Shown here piece after piece: positions 33,662 through 43,119 of a stretch of DNA of 64,000 nucleotides (positions within the stretch are counted from its first letter, which is position 1; the number at the start of each line of letters is the position of its first letter). Origin of the DNA: Haloarcula laminariae (GTDB lineage: Archaea; Halobacteriota; Halobacteria; Halobacteriales; Haloarculaceae). The notes under the pieces are model-generated. The model had not been told where the DNA came from. It saw nothing but the letters and a program-made list of their open reading frames with translations, and made no database searches. The stretch is taken from positions 496,001 to 560,000 of the forward strand of contig NZ_JAMZFY010000002.1 in NCBI RefSeq assembly GCF_025457605.1, written 5' to 3'. The position numbers and the translations under genes are program-made.

Positions 33662-34882
33662 TTACAGGTCGACCAGGTCGAAGGTGTAGTAGCTCAGGCC
33701 CGCGGCGAGCGCGACCCATCCGAGCATGAACACCACTACTGCGGGGTCCGAGAAGTAGAACGGTATCTCGGTCCCGCCGCCGGTACAGAACGTGGACATC
33801 TGCGTCTGATTCGCGGTGATGTTGCCCACGTTCTGGAACGTCTGTGTCTGTTCCGCCGTCGTCACGGTCACGGAGTTCGTCTGGTTGTTGGTCGTGAGCG
33901 TGATGTTCTGGAAGGTGCCGCCGGCGACGCTCTCACAGAGGACGCGCTTGTCCTCGGTCGGGAGCCCGGGCGAGAAGAACGAGCCCTGGGTGTTGAACAG
34001 GCTGTAGCGGGAGTACTGCTGGGGCCCGAGCTGACTCAGGTCGAGGTTCCACTGGTCGGCGAACTGCTGGAGGCCCGGCTGGACGTTGTCCGAGAAGCTC
34101 GCCAGCATGCTGCTCACCAGCGTCTTGTAGGCCTGGGTCGGGGACGCCATCTTGAGGAACAGCACTGCGTTCCACCGCAGGGACCGCGAGACGCCGAGGT
34201 CGTTGTAGAGGAACTTGCCGATTCCGTTGGCGATGGAGTTCCAGCCGAAGGTGACGTAGACGTAGAATATCGCGTTCACGATGACCGACCGGAGCGTCGT
34301 CGAGACGGCCCCGGAGATGCTGACCGCGATGGCGACCATCACCACCACGAAGAGCAAGGAGAACAGCACGAACAGCGTGTACATCCCCATGTTGAGGCTG
34401 AGACTCGAAGCCGCCATGAAGACGGCCGTGATCGCCGCGGCGATGAGGAACGGGACGGCGACGACCGCACACCGGCCGATGACCTTGCCGATGATGACCG
34501 ACCGGCGCGAGAACGGCAGCGAGAGGAGCAGCTTCAGCGACCCGCTGGTCTTCTCCTTCGTGATGGCCGCGACGCCGACGAATATCGTCACGATCGGCAG
34601 GACGACCGTCACGAGGTTGAGGTACACGCTCTCGATGACGAACCGGGTGTCCAGCCCGCCGTCCGGCGGTGACGGCCCGATACCATCGGCGTAGAGCCGG
34701 ATGGCGATTGGCGCGATGAAGATGACGGTGAATATCGCCGCCAGCACCCAGAGCCCTTTCGACCGGAGCGCGTCCTTGAAATCCTTCTTGGCGACGGGGT
34801 ACCAGGTGAACTGGTCGTGCAGGGCCCGGTCTACCTGTCGCAACTGTGCTTCGGCGGGACTGTCCGCGCCGCCGTCGCTCAT
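33662..34882 (-). CDS. ABC-2 type transporter permease
   Basis: A 406-residue permease. A first membrane segment (about 35-55) is followed by a large extracytoplasmic loop-like region before more segments at about 90-110, 140-225 and 385-400; a long polar domain (about 225-380) rich in Asn, Gln and Thr lies between them. This layout is that of Nos/Ccm-type ABC-2 permeases. It overlaps the ATPase gene by 4 bases (ATGA), so the two are translationally coupled and form an export system with unknown substrate. Confidence 0.85.
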   Translation of the reverse strand: MSDGGADSPAEAQLRQVDRALHDQFTWYPVAKKDFKDALRSKGLWVLAAIFTVIFIAPIAIRLYADGIGPSPPDGGLDTRFVIESVYLNLVTVVLPIVTIFVGVAAITKEKTSGSLKLLLSLPFSRRSVIIGKVIGRCAVVAVPFLIAAAITAVFMAASSLSLNMGMYTLFVLFSLLFVVVMVAIAVSISGAVSTTLRSVIVNAIFYVYVTFGWNSIANGIGKFLYNDLGVSRSLRWNAVLFLKMASPTQAYKTLVSSMLASFSDNVQPGLQQFADQWNLDLSQLGPQQYSRYSLFNTQGSFFSPGLPTEDKRVLCESVAGGTFQNITLTTNNQTNSVTVTTAEQTQTFQNVGNITANQTQMSTFCTGGGTEIPFYFSDPAVVVFMLGWVALAAGLSYYTFDLVDL

Positions 34883-35802
34883 GCTTCGACCTCCTGTTCG
34901 GTGTAGGCCGTAAACAGCTCTTCGAGGGACTGGTCCTCGGTCTCGAAGTCCTCCACGTCGACGCCCGCGTCGTTCAGCGCGTTGAGGATGTCCATCTTCT
35001 GGGTGCTCTTACAGCTGATTGCGACCTTGGCCCCATCGGTCTCGGTGACGCGGGCGCCGTCGATGCCCTCGACGGTGTCCTCGACGGTGGCCGCATCACC
35101 GGCGGGGTCCGCGAGCGTGACCCACAGCGTCATCCCGCCTTGGACGGCGTTGCGGAGCCCCTCGACGCTGTCCTTGGCGATGAGCTGTCCCTTCTGGAGG
35201 ATACCCACGGTGTCACAGACTGCCTCCACCTGGCTGAGGATGTGCGAGGAGAAAAAGACCGTCGCGCCGCGTTCGCTCTCCTCGTGGATGAGTTCGCGCA
35301 TCTCTCGGGCGCCGTTCGGGTCGAGCCCGGTGGTGGGCTCGTCGAGGATGAGCAGATCGGGGTCGTCGACCAGCGCCATCGCCAGGACCAGCCGCTGTTT
35401 CATCCCCTTGGAGTAGCCGCCGGCCCGGCGGTCGATGGCGTCCGAGAGGCCGACGCGGTCCAGCAGTTCCACCGGGTCGTCGTCGGCGTCCTTGGACTCG
35501 ATGACGAACTCCAGGTGTTCGCGGGCGCTCAGTCGCTCGTACACGTCGTACCCTTCGGGGAGGACGCCGAGCCGTTCCCGGATGGCCGTAGGGTTCTCCT
35601 GGGCGTCGTATCCGAGCACCTCGGCCCGTCCCGATGTCGGACGGACGAAATCGAGCAGGATGTTGATGGTGGTCGACTTCCCGGCCCCGTTCGGGCCCAG
35701 GAAGCCAAACACCTCACCCTCCTCGACGGTGAGGTCGACGCCGTCCAGCGCGACGACGTCCTGATACTCCTTTCGGAGGCCGTCCAATTCAATGGCGGTC
35801 AT
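34879..35802 (-). CDS. ABC transporter ATP-binding protein
   Basis: A 307-residue ABC ATPase of the ABC-2/CcmA type. Walker A is GPNGAGKST at 36-44, the signature is GGYSKGMKQR (YSKGM in place of LSGGQ, as in many exporters), Walker B is LLILDEPTTGLDP, and the H-loop is SSHILSQVE. The C-terminal 80 residues form an extra domain seen in this family. It should energise the permease encoded after it. A TATA-like box 25-32 bases before the ATG marks the operon start. Confidence 0.93.
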   Translation of the reverse strand: MTAIELDGLRKEYQDVVALDGVDLTVEEGEVFGFLGPNGAGKSTTINILLDFVRPTSGRAEVLGYDAQENPTAIRERLGVLPEGYDVYERLSAREHLEFVIESKDADDDPVELLDRVGLSDAIDRRAGGYSKGMKQRLVLAMALVDDPDLLILDEPTTGLDPNGAREMRELIHEESERGATVFFSSHILSQVEAVCDTVGILQKGQLIAKDSVEGLRNAVQGGMTLWVTLADPAGDAATVEDTVEGIDGARVTETDGAKVAISCKSTQKMDILNALNDAGVDVEDFETEDQSLEELFTAYTEQEVEA

Positions 35803-35826
35803 ATGCGTCGGTTGGACCAGCCTGGT

Positions 35827-35834
35827 GTATAGTC
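35827..35834 (-). promoter_or_regulatory. TATA box of the ABC exporter operon
   Basis: On the minus strand a gactatac box lies 25-32 bases before the ATG at 35802, consistent with a leaderless operon transcript. Confidence 0.6.
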
Positions 35835-35854
35835 TTTCATATTAGCCGTCACCT

Positions 35855-36127
35855 TCACACTTCTTCGTCGGGATTGTGGGCCTCGGCCATCCGGCTGGCT
35901 TCGGTCGCGTAGCGCTCGCGGTCGTCTCCGGGCACCGGCTCCAGACGGTCGGGTTCGACGTCGGTGGCCGCCGTCACTCGCTTTCGCCGCAGGAGGTTCG
36001 GCGAGAGCTGTTTCATGAGGTGGCGTTCCCCGTCAGTGGTCGCGTAGACGAGCGTCACCATCCGTTCGTCGCCGTAACTCGACCGCTCGACCAGCCAACA
36101 TCGGACCGTCTCCTCGGACTCTGTCAT
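35855..36127 (-). CDS. small conserved haloarchaeal protein
   Basis: A 90-residue soluble, charged protein. The N-terminal half is a probable beta sheet (TVRCWLVERSSY, RMVTLVYATTDGERHLMKQL), the second half a helix rich in Arg and Glu ending NPDEEV. The pattern of strands suggests a small alpha/beta domain; no catalytic or metal residues are evident. I do not recognise a named family. It stands alone between the ABC exporter operon and metY. Confidence 0.6.
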   Translation of the reverse strand: MTESEETVRCWLVERSSYGDERMVTLVYATTDGERHLMKQLSPNLLRRKRVTAATDVEPDRLEPVPGDDRERYATEASRMAEAHNPDEEV

Positions 36128-36210
36128 TACTCCGGCTTGTGGGGCCGCCCGCTTGTATCCACCGAGCGTGGGACCCTTTCACACTGGGAGAGTTTTGCCG
36201 TAACTCGTGG

Positions 36211-36219
36211 TTATAGAAG
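36211..36219 (+). promoter_or_regulatory. TATA box of the metY-metX operon
   Basis: The sequence ttatagaag lies 25-33 bases before the ATG at 36244. No second promoter is seen before metX. Confidence 0.6.
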
Positions 36220-36243
36220 TCTGGAGATATATGCACAGCACAC

Positions 36244-37530
36244 ATGACCGACCGCTACGGATTCGGGACCCGCTGTGTCCACGCCGGCCAGGAGGAGCCG
36301 GACCCGGCCACAGGGGCCCGAGCCCCGCCGATATATCAGACGTCCTCCTACGTTTTCGACGACGCGGAGACCGCCGCCGACCGCTACGCGCTGGAGGACG
36401 ACGGCAACGTCTACTCGCGGTTCGACAACCCGACCGTGCGGATGCTGGAAAAGCGCCTGGCCTCCTTGGAGGGCGCCGTCGACGCCGTCGCCACCGGCTC
36501 CGGGATGGCCGCCCTGGACGCCGCGACGACCGTCCTCGCGAGCGCCGGCGACAACGTGGTGTCGGCCGCGTCTATCTACGGCGGCACCCACTCCTATCTC
36601 GCCAACACCGCCGGCCAACGGGGCATCGAGACACGCTTCGTCGACACGCTCGACCCCCAGGCCTACGCCGAAGCCATCGACGACGACACGGCCTACGTCC
36701 ACTGCGAGACCATCGGGAACCCCTCGCTCGTGGTCCCGCCCCTGCAGGAGATAGCCGACGTGGCTCACGAGCACGACACGCCCCTCTTCGTCGACAACAC
36801 CTTCGGCACGCCGGCGCTCTGTAACCCGCTCGACCACGGCGCCGACATCGTCTGGGAGTCCACGACGAAGTGGATTCACGGCTCCGGGACGACCGTGGGC
36901 GGCGTGCTCGCCGACGGCGGCTCGTTCCCGTGGGGCGACCACCCGGAGAAGTACCCCGAAATCGGCGGGGAGAACCCCGCCTTCGGCTTCGACTTCAGCG
37001 AGCGGTTCGGCGACCGCGCCTTCGCCATGGCCGCCCGCCAGCGCGGCCTGCGCGCGCTCGGCGACGGACAGAAACCGTTCGACGCGTGGGCGACGCTCCA
37101 GGGCACCGAGACCCTCTCGCTGCGGATGGAGCGGCACTGCTCGAACGCCTTGACCGTCGCGCAACATCTCGACGACCACCCCGGGGTGTCGTGGGTCACC
37201 TACCCCGGCCTCGACAGCCACGAGACCCACGACCTCGCCCAGCAGTACCTCTCGGGCGGCTTCGGCGGCGTCGTCACGTTCGGGCTGGCGGGCGGCTACG
37301 AGGCGAGCAAGGGCTTCTGCGAGGAGACCGACCTCGCGCAGTTCCTCGCGAACATCGGCGACGCAAAGACCCTGGTCATCCACCCAGCCAGCACCACCCA
37401 CGCACAGCTCTCCGAGGAGGAACAGCGCGCCAGCGGCGTCAGCCCGGACCTCGTCCGGATGAGCGTCGGCATCGAGGACCCGGCCGATATCGTCGCCGAC
37501 ATCGACGACGCCATCGACCGGGTGAGCTGA
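36244..37530 (+). CDS. metY: O-acetylhomoserine sulfhydrylase (aminocarboxypropyltransferase)
   Basis: A 428-residue PLP enzyme of the Cys/Met metabolism family. The PLP Lys is Lys209 in [14 protein letters not shown], with the phosphate-binding [10 protein letters not shown] at about 84-93 and [11 protein letters not shown] containing the PLP Asp. The long loop after residue 220 ([15 protein letters not shown]) is the mark of the O-acetylhomoserine sulfhydrylase group as opposed to cystathionine synthases. It converts O-acetylhomoserine and sulfide to homocysteine. The next gene, metX, makes its substrate and starts one base after the stop codon, so the two form one operon. Confidence 0.93.
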   Translation: MTDRYGFGTRCVHAGQEEPDPATGARAPPIYQTSSYVFDDAETAADRYALEDDGNVYSRFDNPTVRMLEKRLASLEGAVDAVATGSGMAALDAATTVLASAGDNVVSAASIYGGTHSYLANTAGQRGIETRFVDTLDPQAYAEAIDDDTAYVHCETIGNPSLVVPPLQEIADVAHEHDTPLFVDNTFGTPALCNPLDHGADIVWESTTKWIHGSGTTVGGVLADGGSFPWGDHPEKYPEIGGENPAFGFDFSERFGDRAFAMAARQRGLRALGDGQKPFDAWATLQGTETLSLRMERHCSNALTVAQHLDDHPGVSWVTYPGLDSHETHDLAQQYLSGGFGGVVTFGLAGGYEASKGFCEETDLAQFLANIGDAKTLVIHPASTTHAQLSEEEQRASGVSPDLVRMSVGIEDPADIVADIDDAIDRVS

Positions 37531-37531
37531 G

Positions 37532-38728
37532 ATGGACTCGAACGCCGTCTCCGTCGGCGAGTTCGAGTTCCAGTGTGGCGAGACCATCGAGGACCTCGAA
37601 CTGGCCTACGAGACCTACGGCGACTTCACCGGCGACAACGCCGTGCTGGTCTGTCACGCGCTGACCGGCAGCGCCCACGTCGCCTCGCGGGGCCGGTTCG
37701 AGGAGGGCGACCAGGCCTACGCCTGGTGGGACGACATCGTCGGGCCGGGCAAGGCCATCGACACCACGGAGTACTTCGTCGTCTGCGTGAACGTCCCCGG
37801 CTCCTGTTATGGCTCCAGCGGCCCCGCCACCGAGGACCCCGAGACGGGCGAGCCCTACGGACCCGACTTCCCGCCGGTCACCGTCGCCGACTGGACCGAG
37901 GCCCAGCGCCGGGTCCTCGACGAGCTGGGCGTCCCCGCTCTCTATGCGGTCGTCGGCGGCAGCGTCGGCGGCATGAACGTCTTGGAGTGGGCCAAACGCC
38001 ACCCCGACCACGTCGAGAAGATAGCGCCCATCGCCGCCGCGGGCCGTCTGGACCCCCAGTGTCTCGCGCTCGACGGCATCGCCCGGCGCGCGATAACGAC
38101 CGACGAGAACTGGCAGGGCGGCCACTACTACGACGGGGAGCATCCCGACCAGGGACTGGCGCTGGCCCGCCAGATCGGCCACGTGATGTACTTCTCGAAG
38201 ACGAGCATGGACCGTCGGTTCGGCCGTCGCGCGGCGACGCGGGAGGCCGAGCGGGCCTTCCCCACGGACCCCGCCGGTCGATTCTTCCCGTACCGGGACG
38301 TGGAATCCTACCTCGACTACAACGCCTCGAAGTTCGTCGAACGGTTCGACGCCAACAGCTACCTCTATCTCACGCGGGCGATGGACAACTACGACCTCGC
38401 CAGCGGGTTCGAGTCCGACGCCGACGCGCTCGCCGCCTTCGACGGCGACGCCCTCGTCATGTCGTTCACCGGCGACTGGCACTTCACCAGCGAGCAGAGC
38501 GAGGTCCTGGCCGACGCGCTCCGGGCCACCGACACCGACGTGGCCCACCACGTCGTCGACTCCGACTACGGCCACGACGCCTTCCTCGTCGAGCCCGACA
38601 ACGTGGGTCCGCCCCTGGCCGATTTCCTCGATGTGGGCCTCTCCGGGAGCGCTATCTCCGACACCGAGGAGTCCGAAGACGACACCTCCGATTTCGCCCC
38701 GGTCCACACCAGCCTCTTTTCGCGCTAG
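37532..38728 (+). CDS. metX: homoserine O-acetyltransferase
   Basis: A 398-residue alpha/beta-hydrolase-fold acetyltransferase. The nucleophile Ser144 is in [15 protein letters not shown], the family-typical [13 protein letters not shown] precedes it, and the base His lies in [10 protein letters not shown]. It makes O-acetylhomoserine from homoserine and acetyl-CoA, feeding metY. The C-terminal 40 residues (after DFLDVG) are an acidic, probably disordered extension. A few relatives use succinyl-CoA; the absence of the succinyl-specific Leu/Arg changes cannot be judged by eye, so acetyl is inferred from the metY neighbour. Confidence 0.92.
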   Translation: MDSNAVSVGEFEFQCGETIEDLELAYETYGDFTGDNAVLVCHALTGSAHVASRGRFEEGDQAYAWWDDIVGPGKAIDTTEYFVVCVNVPGSCYGSSGPATEDPETGEPYGPDFPPVTVADWTEAQRRVLDELGVPALYAVVGGSVGGMNVLEWAKRHPDHVEKIAPIAAAGRLDPQCLALDGIARRAITTDENWQGGHYYDGEHPDQGLALARQIGHVMYFSKTSMDRRFGRRAATREAERAFPTDPAGRFFPYRDVESYLDYNASKFVERFDANSYLYLTRAMDNYDLASGFESDADALAAFDGDALVMSFTGDWHFTSEQSEVLADALRATDTDVAHHVVDSDYGHDAFLVEPDNVGPPLADFLDVGLSGSAISDTEESEDDTSDFAPVHTSLFSR

Positions 38729-38762
38729 TCTTTATCACACTTCGACTCGTCTATATATGTGT

Positions 38763-39068
38763 ATGACTGATATGTTCGCCACAGCCGACCAGGAGGACCT
38801 CGCGTTCGGGATGACGGTGTACGACGAGTCGGGCGAGGAGCTCGGGACCATCCGGGGGTTCGACAAGCACGGGTTCTACGTCTCCGTCGAGGACGGCATC
38901 CAGTCGCTGACCGACGACCACCGCACCACCGGTGCCGCCGGCGAGGCCGAACTGATGTGGCGCTGCTGGGAGTGTGGCGCTATGGGCGAGATAGACGAGG
39001 ATATCCCCGAGACCTGTCCCGATTGTGGCGCCCCCAAAGAGGAGATATACTACTGGACCGAGGACTGA
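38763..39068 (+). CDS. DUF7130 rubredoxin-like zinc/iron protein
   Basis: A 101-residue protein. Residues 12-50 form a PRC-like or SH3-like beta segment (GMTVYDESGEELGTIRGF), and the C-terminal half holds a rubredoxin knuckle pair: Cys68/Cys71 (RCWECG) and Cys85/Cys88 (TCPDCG). The spacing fits a single metal site. The family (DUF7130) is haloarchaeal. Whether it binds iron or zinc is not known. The ATG at 38763 or an in-frame ATG at 38757 may start it; a TATA-like tttatcaca at 38731-38739 is 24-32 bases before the former. Confidence 0.78.
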   Translation: MTDMFATADQEDLAFGMTVYDESGEELGTIRGFDKHGFYVSVEDGIQSLTDDHRTTGAAGEAELMWRCWECGAMGEIDEDIPETCPDCGAPKEEIYYWTED

Positions 39069-39102
39069 CCGGCGGCGAACTGCGGCCTCGGCCCCGCGGG
39101 GC

Positions 39103-39549
39103 CTACTCCACTTGCTCGATGCGCTCCGCGTCGACCGCCGCCCGAACCCGCGATACGGCGTCGGACGGGAGCGCGAACCGCAGCCGCTCGTCACGCCACT
39201 CGGCGACAGCGACGCCGTCTGCGTCCCGCACGAGGGCACGCTCGACGTCTTCGAACAGCTCCGCCAGGGCGTCGAAGGTCTCGCCCGTGAGCGGGACGGT
39301 TCCGGCGGTCGTGCCTGCGTCGACGGTCACGTCGGGATACCCCGACAGCGCTTCGAGGGCCTCGCGCCGCGGCCCGATTACGTCCGTCTGTCGGCCGATA
39401 CGGAGCTTGACGGTCGCCGTCTCTGGTTGCCGTGGCGTCGCGTCCAGCGCGGCCGCGAGCCCGTCCAGTCCGGCCGACAGGTCGGTGGCCGGGGGACGCA
39501 GCCGGTAGGACGGTTCGCGCTCGGGCCACGTCGGCGTCTGCTCGGTCAT
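39103..39549 (-). CDS. conserved haloarchaeal protein, unknown function
   Basis: A 148-residue soluble protein, MTEQTPTWPEREPSYRLRPP at its start. A proline-rich N terminus precedes an alpha/beta domain with TATVKLRIGRQTDVIG, TVPLTGETFDALAELF and an acidic C-terminal helix. No metal or catalytic motif is visible. I do not recognise the family. It faces away from the ketopantoate reductase gene, with 80 bases between the two starts. Confidence 0.6.
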   Translation of the reverse strand: MTEQTPTWPEREPSYRLRPPATDLSAGLDGLAAALDATPRQPETATVKLRIGRQTDVIGPRREALEALSGYPDVTVDAGTTAGTVPLTGETFDALAELFEDVERALVRDADGVAVAEWRDERLRFALPSDAVSRVRAAVDAERIEQVE

Positions 39550-39629
39550 ACGCACCGTTTGCCGCGGGCGCTGTTGTGCGTGGTGGTTCCGACCGGCCGC
39601 TTTTGTAGCCCGCTGTCCTCCCCTCGGAC

Positions 39630-40508
39630 ATGGACATCGCCGTCGTCGGCGCCGGGAGCCTGGGGAGCCTGCTGGGCGGGCTGCTCGCCCGCGAGCACGA
39701 CGTGACGCTGGTCGGCCGGGACCCACACATGCAGCGGGTCGCGGCCGAGGGGCTCCGCGTCGCGGGCGTCGAGCAGTTCCGCGTCACGCCGGCGGCTCGA
39801 ACCGACGTACCCGACAGCGCCGACCTCGCCGTCGTCGCCGTGAAGAGCCACGACACCGCCGCCGTCGCCGACCAGCTCGCCGGCTGCGAACTCGGCGCGT
39901 GCCTCTCCGTTCAGAACGGGATGGGCAACGAGGCGACGCTCGCGGCCGCGCTGGACTGTCCGGTGCTTGCGGGCACCTGCACCTACGGTGCTCGACTCGA
40001 CGAGCCCGGAACCGTCGCGTTCACCGGTCGGGGAGAGGTGGTGCTCGGGCCGCCAGCTGGCGGGCGTTCCGAGACGGCCGAGCGGGTCGGCGCGGCGTTC
40101 GGGGGAGCCGGCGTCGAGACGACCGTCGCGGCGGACATGCCCAGCCGGCTGTGGGCGAAACTGGCGGTCAACGCCGCTATCAACGCCGCGACGGCGCTGG
40201 CCCGCGTGGAAAACGGCGCGCTCGCCGACGGGCCGGGCGCCGCCCTCGCGGCCGACGCCGCCCGCGAGACCGCCCGCGTCGCCCGCGAACAGGGGGTCGA
40301 CCTTGCCGACGAGCGCGCCGTCGAGCTGACCCGACAGGTCGTCCGGGACACCGCGGCGAACCGCTCGTCGATGCTGCAGGACGTCGAGGCCGGGCGGGCG
40401 ACCGAAATCGACGCGATAAACGGCTACGTCGTGGCCGCGGCCGACGGGCCGGTGCCGGTCAACGAGACGCTGACGCGGCTGGTCCGGACGCGGGAGCGGG
40501 CCGACTAG
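39630..40508 (+). CDS. panE: ketopantoate reductase family (2-dehydropantoate 2-reductase)
   Basis: A 292-residue NADPH-dependent reductase. The Rossmann motif is VGAGSLGSLLGGLLA at the N terminus. The conserved VKSHDT and SVQNGMGNE segments form the active-site loops; the catalytic Lys lies in RLWAKLAVNAAINAATAL. It makes pantoate for coenzyme A; haloarchaea use PanE-type reductase with archaeal pantoate kinase. The start MDIAVVGAGSLG is unambiguous. The 3' end overlaps the flippase-like gene by 4 bases in convergent orientation. Confidence 0.9.
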   Translation: MDIAVVGAGSLGSLLGGLLAREHDVTLVGRDPHMQRVAAEGLRVAGVEQFRVTPAARTDVPDSADLAVVAVKSHDTAAVADQLAGCELGACLSVQNGMGNEATLAAALDCPVLAGTCTYGARLDEPGTVAFTGRGEVVLGPPAGGRSETAERVGAAFGGAGVETTVAADMPSRLWAKLAVNAAINAATALARVENGALADGPGAALAADAARETARVAREQGVDLADERAVELTRQVVRDTAANRSSMLQDVEAGRATEIDAINGYVVAAADGPVPVNETLTRLVRTRERAD

Positions 40509-41530
40509 TTGCGCCGGAGGACGTACAGCGCCGCCACGCCGCCCAGTACCAGCGCGAACAGGTAGCTGGCCACGCGATAGAGGATGGCGATGACGGCCGC
40601 GTCGGTCCCGCCGACGGCGGTCAGGGCCACGACCAGCACGACGAGGGCCGTCTCGACGGCCCCGGAGCCGCCGGGGGAGGGGACCAGCCCGGCCAGCGTC
40701 GAGGCCGGAACGATGAAGAAGACGAGCAACAGCGGCAGTTCGGCGCCGACGGCCTGGGCCGAGAAGTACAGCGGCAGAGCGAAGAAGACCCAGCCGATGT
40801 AGGAGACGCTCAGCGCCTTCGCCAGCGCCCGGCGGTCCCGCGCGATGCGCTCGAAGGCGCTCTCGGTCTCGCGGATCCGCTCGCGGAGCCCGTCGAGGCT
40901 GAACACCGGCAGCCGTCCGACCAGCGGCGCGGCGGCCCGGAGTATCGCGGCCCGGAGCCGGTCGCGATAGCGCCACCCGACGGCGGTGACCAGCGGGACG
41001 CCCACCGAGAGGACGACCAGCCCGCCCGCAAGCGGTTCGATGGCCGCGGGGAGCGAACTCCCGTACAGCAGCGCCGCGAAGCCGACCCCGGAGAAAGTGA
41101 CAAAGGGGAACAGGTTCAGGAGATCCGCGGTGACGACGCTGGCGAGGCTGTCCTGGTAGCTCGCGTCCGTGTCCCGCGAGAGGACGTAGGCGATGAAGGG
41201 CTCGCCGCCGGCCTGGCCCAGCGGGGTAACGTAGTTGGCGAAGGTCGCCGCGTAGTAGGTCACGACGAGCTTCGGGAACGACTCCTCGATGCCCGCCACG
41301 CCCAGCACGATTTGCCAGGCTTTCCCCCACGCGGTGAGGCAGACGGCCGTCGAGAGACAGGCCAGCGCCAGCCAGCCGAGGTCGGCGCGGCGGAGCCCAG
41401 CGAGCACGCCCTCGGTGCCGACGAAGTCGACCAGCAGGGCGAGTACGCCGCCCGCGACCAGAAACCCCAGGAGTATCTGGGCGACGGTCCTGCGGTCGAG
41501 CAAGTCCAGGGCCGAGCTGTCCGAGCTCAC
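40505..41530 (-). CDS. lysylphosphatidylglycerol-synthase-TM/UPF0104 membrane protein
   Basis: A 341-residue protein with about eight membrane segments in the pattern of the LPG_synthase_TM (UPF0104, PF03706) family. The conserved YYAATFANYVTPLGQAGGEP and the late VPSPGGSGAVE segments are family hallmarks. Members flip lipids or lipid-linked intermediates across the membrane. The GTG start at 41530 gives VSSDSSALDLLDRR; no ATG is near. The gene begins one base after the stop of the sulfatase-fold gene, so they form an operon and may share a surface-lipid or glycan function. Confidence 0.83.
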   Translation of the reverse strand: MSSDSSALDLLDRRTVAQILLGFLVAGGVLALLVDFVGTEGVLAGLRRADLGWLALACLSTAVCLTAWGKAWQIVLGVAGIEESFPKLVVTYYAATFANYVTPLGQAGGEPFIAYVLSRDTDASYQDSLASVVTADLLNLFPFVTFSGVGFAALLYGSSLPAAIEPLAGGLVVLSVGVPLVTAVGWRYRDRLRAAILRAAAPLVGRLPVFSLDGLRERIRETESAFERIARDRRALAKALSVSYIGWVFFALPLYFSAQAVGAELPLLLVFFIVPASTLAGLVPSPGGSGAVETALVVLVVALTAVGGTDAAVIAILYRVASYLFALVLGGVAALYVLRRN

Positions 41531-41531
41531 G

Positions 41532-43034
41532 CTATTCGAGGTAACCCAGGTCCTGTAGTCTGTCTTTCGTCTCGCCGTCCATCCCGGAGAGCACGTCGCC
41601 GTCGGCGCCGTCGGCCTCGTCGGGCCAGGTCGCCCCGACTGCGTCGACGAACTCGAACAGCGCCCGCCGCAGGTGTTCGGGCTCGTCGTCGGTGCCGACG
41701 AGGTTCTCGGTCTCGCCGGGGTCCCGGCCCACGTGGTAGGCCTCGTCCGGGATGCGCGTGCAGTGGATGTACTTCTCCTCGGTGGTCCGCGCGGCGCCCA
41801 TCCGGGAGTAAAAGCGGGACTGCTCGTCCAGTTCGATGCCGGCCCCGCTGGCTTTCCCCTCCAGCTGCCGGAGTTCGACGACGGGCTGGTGGTACTCGAC
41901 GAAGCCGACGTCGCCGCGGGGTACGCCGCCCGTCTCCTCGGCGAAGTCCCGGTAGTCAGCCGACAGCAGCGAGCGGGCCGACTGCAGGGGCTCGCCCCGG
42001 CCCTCGGCGCCCGCCGCGTCAAGAACAGTGTGATAGAGGTCCACGAGTTCGACGGTCGTCTCGTCGTCCCGCTCCGGCTCTATGTCGGGGTGTTTGACCA
42101 TCAGCGGGACGTTCACCAGCGGGTCGTAGATGCCGAACTCGTGGCCGTAGAGGCCGTGTTCGCCGAACAGCTCGCCGTGGTCGGCACAGACGACGACGGT
42201 GGTGTCCTCCCACTGGCCGGTCTCCTTGAGATGCGAGAACAGCCGGTCGAGCTGGTCGTCGATGTGGGCCAGCTCGGCGTCGTAGAGCCCCCGGATGTCG
42301 TCCCACTCGTCGTCGTCGATGTCGCGGGCGCCGCAGTTGAACTCCTTGGAGTTCTGGCACACCTCCGTGGGGTCGACGCCGGGGGCGAACCGCTCGGCGT
42401 ACTCCTCGGGCGGGTGATAGGGGAGGTGGGCGTCCATCAGGTTGATGAAGGCGAAGAAGTCGTCGCTCTCGTCGACGAAGTCGATGGTCTTGTCGATGAC
42501 CTGCGGGGTTTTCGTGTCGCCGCCGCCTCCCTCGGCGAGGTGTTCGTGTATCTTGTTGCCGACCTGGACCATCCGGTCGGCGACCCCGCGCAGGGTGTCG
42601 TTGTCGTTCATCGTCTTCCACAGCGAGGCCAGCGGGCCCGACAGGAGCTCGCTGGGCATAATCTGGAAGAAGTTGTCGTGGTCGGAAAAGCCCGCGGTGA
42701 GGTTCGTGTAGCTCGTTATCCAGGCGTTCGAGGAGTAACAGGCGGTGTCGTACCCCGCCGCCGACAGCGACTCCGCGAGCGTCGTGGCCCCCTCCAGATA
42801 GGGGTCCTCCTGGGTGGCCTCGTGTTCGCTCGGATAGAGGCCGGTGAACATCGAGGCGTGGACCGGCAGCGTCCACGGCGCCGGCGCGACGGCGCCTTCG
42901 AAGACGGCCGCCTCGTCGGCGAACTCGGCGAGGTTCGGTGTCGTCTCGAGCTCGTCGTCGTAGACGGTCAGGCGGTCCTTTCGGACCGTGTCCAGCACGA
43001 CGAAGAGAACGTTGTCACCGTCCGTATCGCTCAT
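41532..43034 (-). CDS. sulfatase/alkaline phosphatase-superfamily hydrolase or transferase
   Basis: A 500-residue soluble member of the sulfatase fold. The first metal site is VLDTVRKDRLTVYDD. The nucleophile position (C/S-x-P-x-R in sulfatases) reads PWTLPVHASM with Thr55, so it does not have the formylglycine Cys or Ser; Thr is used by phosphodiesterases and phosphoglycerol-type transferases of this fold. The second metal site is CADHGELFGEHG. The substrate is unknown. A TATA-like box 24-31 bases before the ATG marks the start. A flippase-like gene follows immediately, suggesting action on a lipid-linked or exported surface molecule. Confidence 0.8.
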   Translation of the reverse strand: MSDTDGDNVLFVVLDTVRKDRLTVYDDELETTPNLAEFADEAAVFEGAVAPAPWTLPVHASMFTGLYPSEHEATQEDPYLEGATTLAESLSAAGYDTACYSSNAWITSYTNLTAGFSDHDNFFQIMPSELLSGPLASLWKTMNDNDTLRGVADRMVQVGNKIHEHLAEGGGGDTKTPQVIDKTIDFVDESDDFFAFINLMDAHLPYHPPEEYAERFAPGVDPTEVCQNSKEFNCGARDIDDDEWDDIRGLYDAELAHIDDQLDRLFSHLKETGQWEDTTVVVCADHGELFGEHGLYGHEFGIYDPLVNVPLMVKHPDIEPERDDETTVELVDLYHTVLDAAGAEGRGEPLQSARSLLSADYRDFAEETGGVPRGDVGFVEYHQPVVELRQLEGKASGAGIELDEQSRFYSRMGAARTTEEKYIHCTRIPDEAYHVGRDPGETENLVGTDDEPEHLRRALFEFVDAVGATWPDEADGADGDVLSGMDGETKDRLQDLGYLE

Positions 43035-43057
43035 ACGCTACCAAAATCCGCCGCCGG

Positions 43058-43065
43058 GTTAATAC
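43058..43065 (-). promoter_or_regulatory. TATA box of the sulfatase-fold/flippase operon
   Basis: On the minus strand a gtattaac box lies 24-31 bases before the ATG at 43034, the standard spacing for a leaderless transcript. Confidence 0.55.
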
Positions 43066-43119
43066 AGTGTGTTTTTCGGTCCGGACGGTCGCCCGCTCGA
43101 CGGAGCCCGAGAACGGCCT

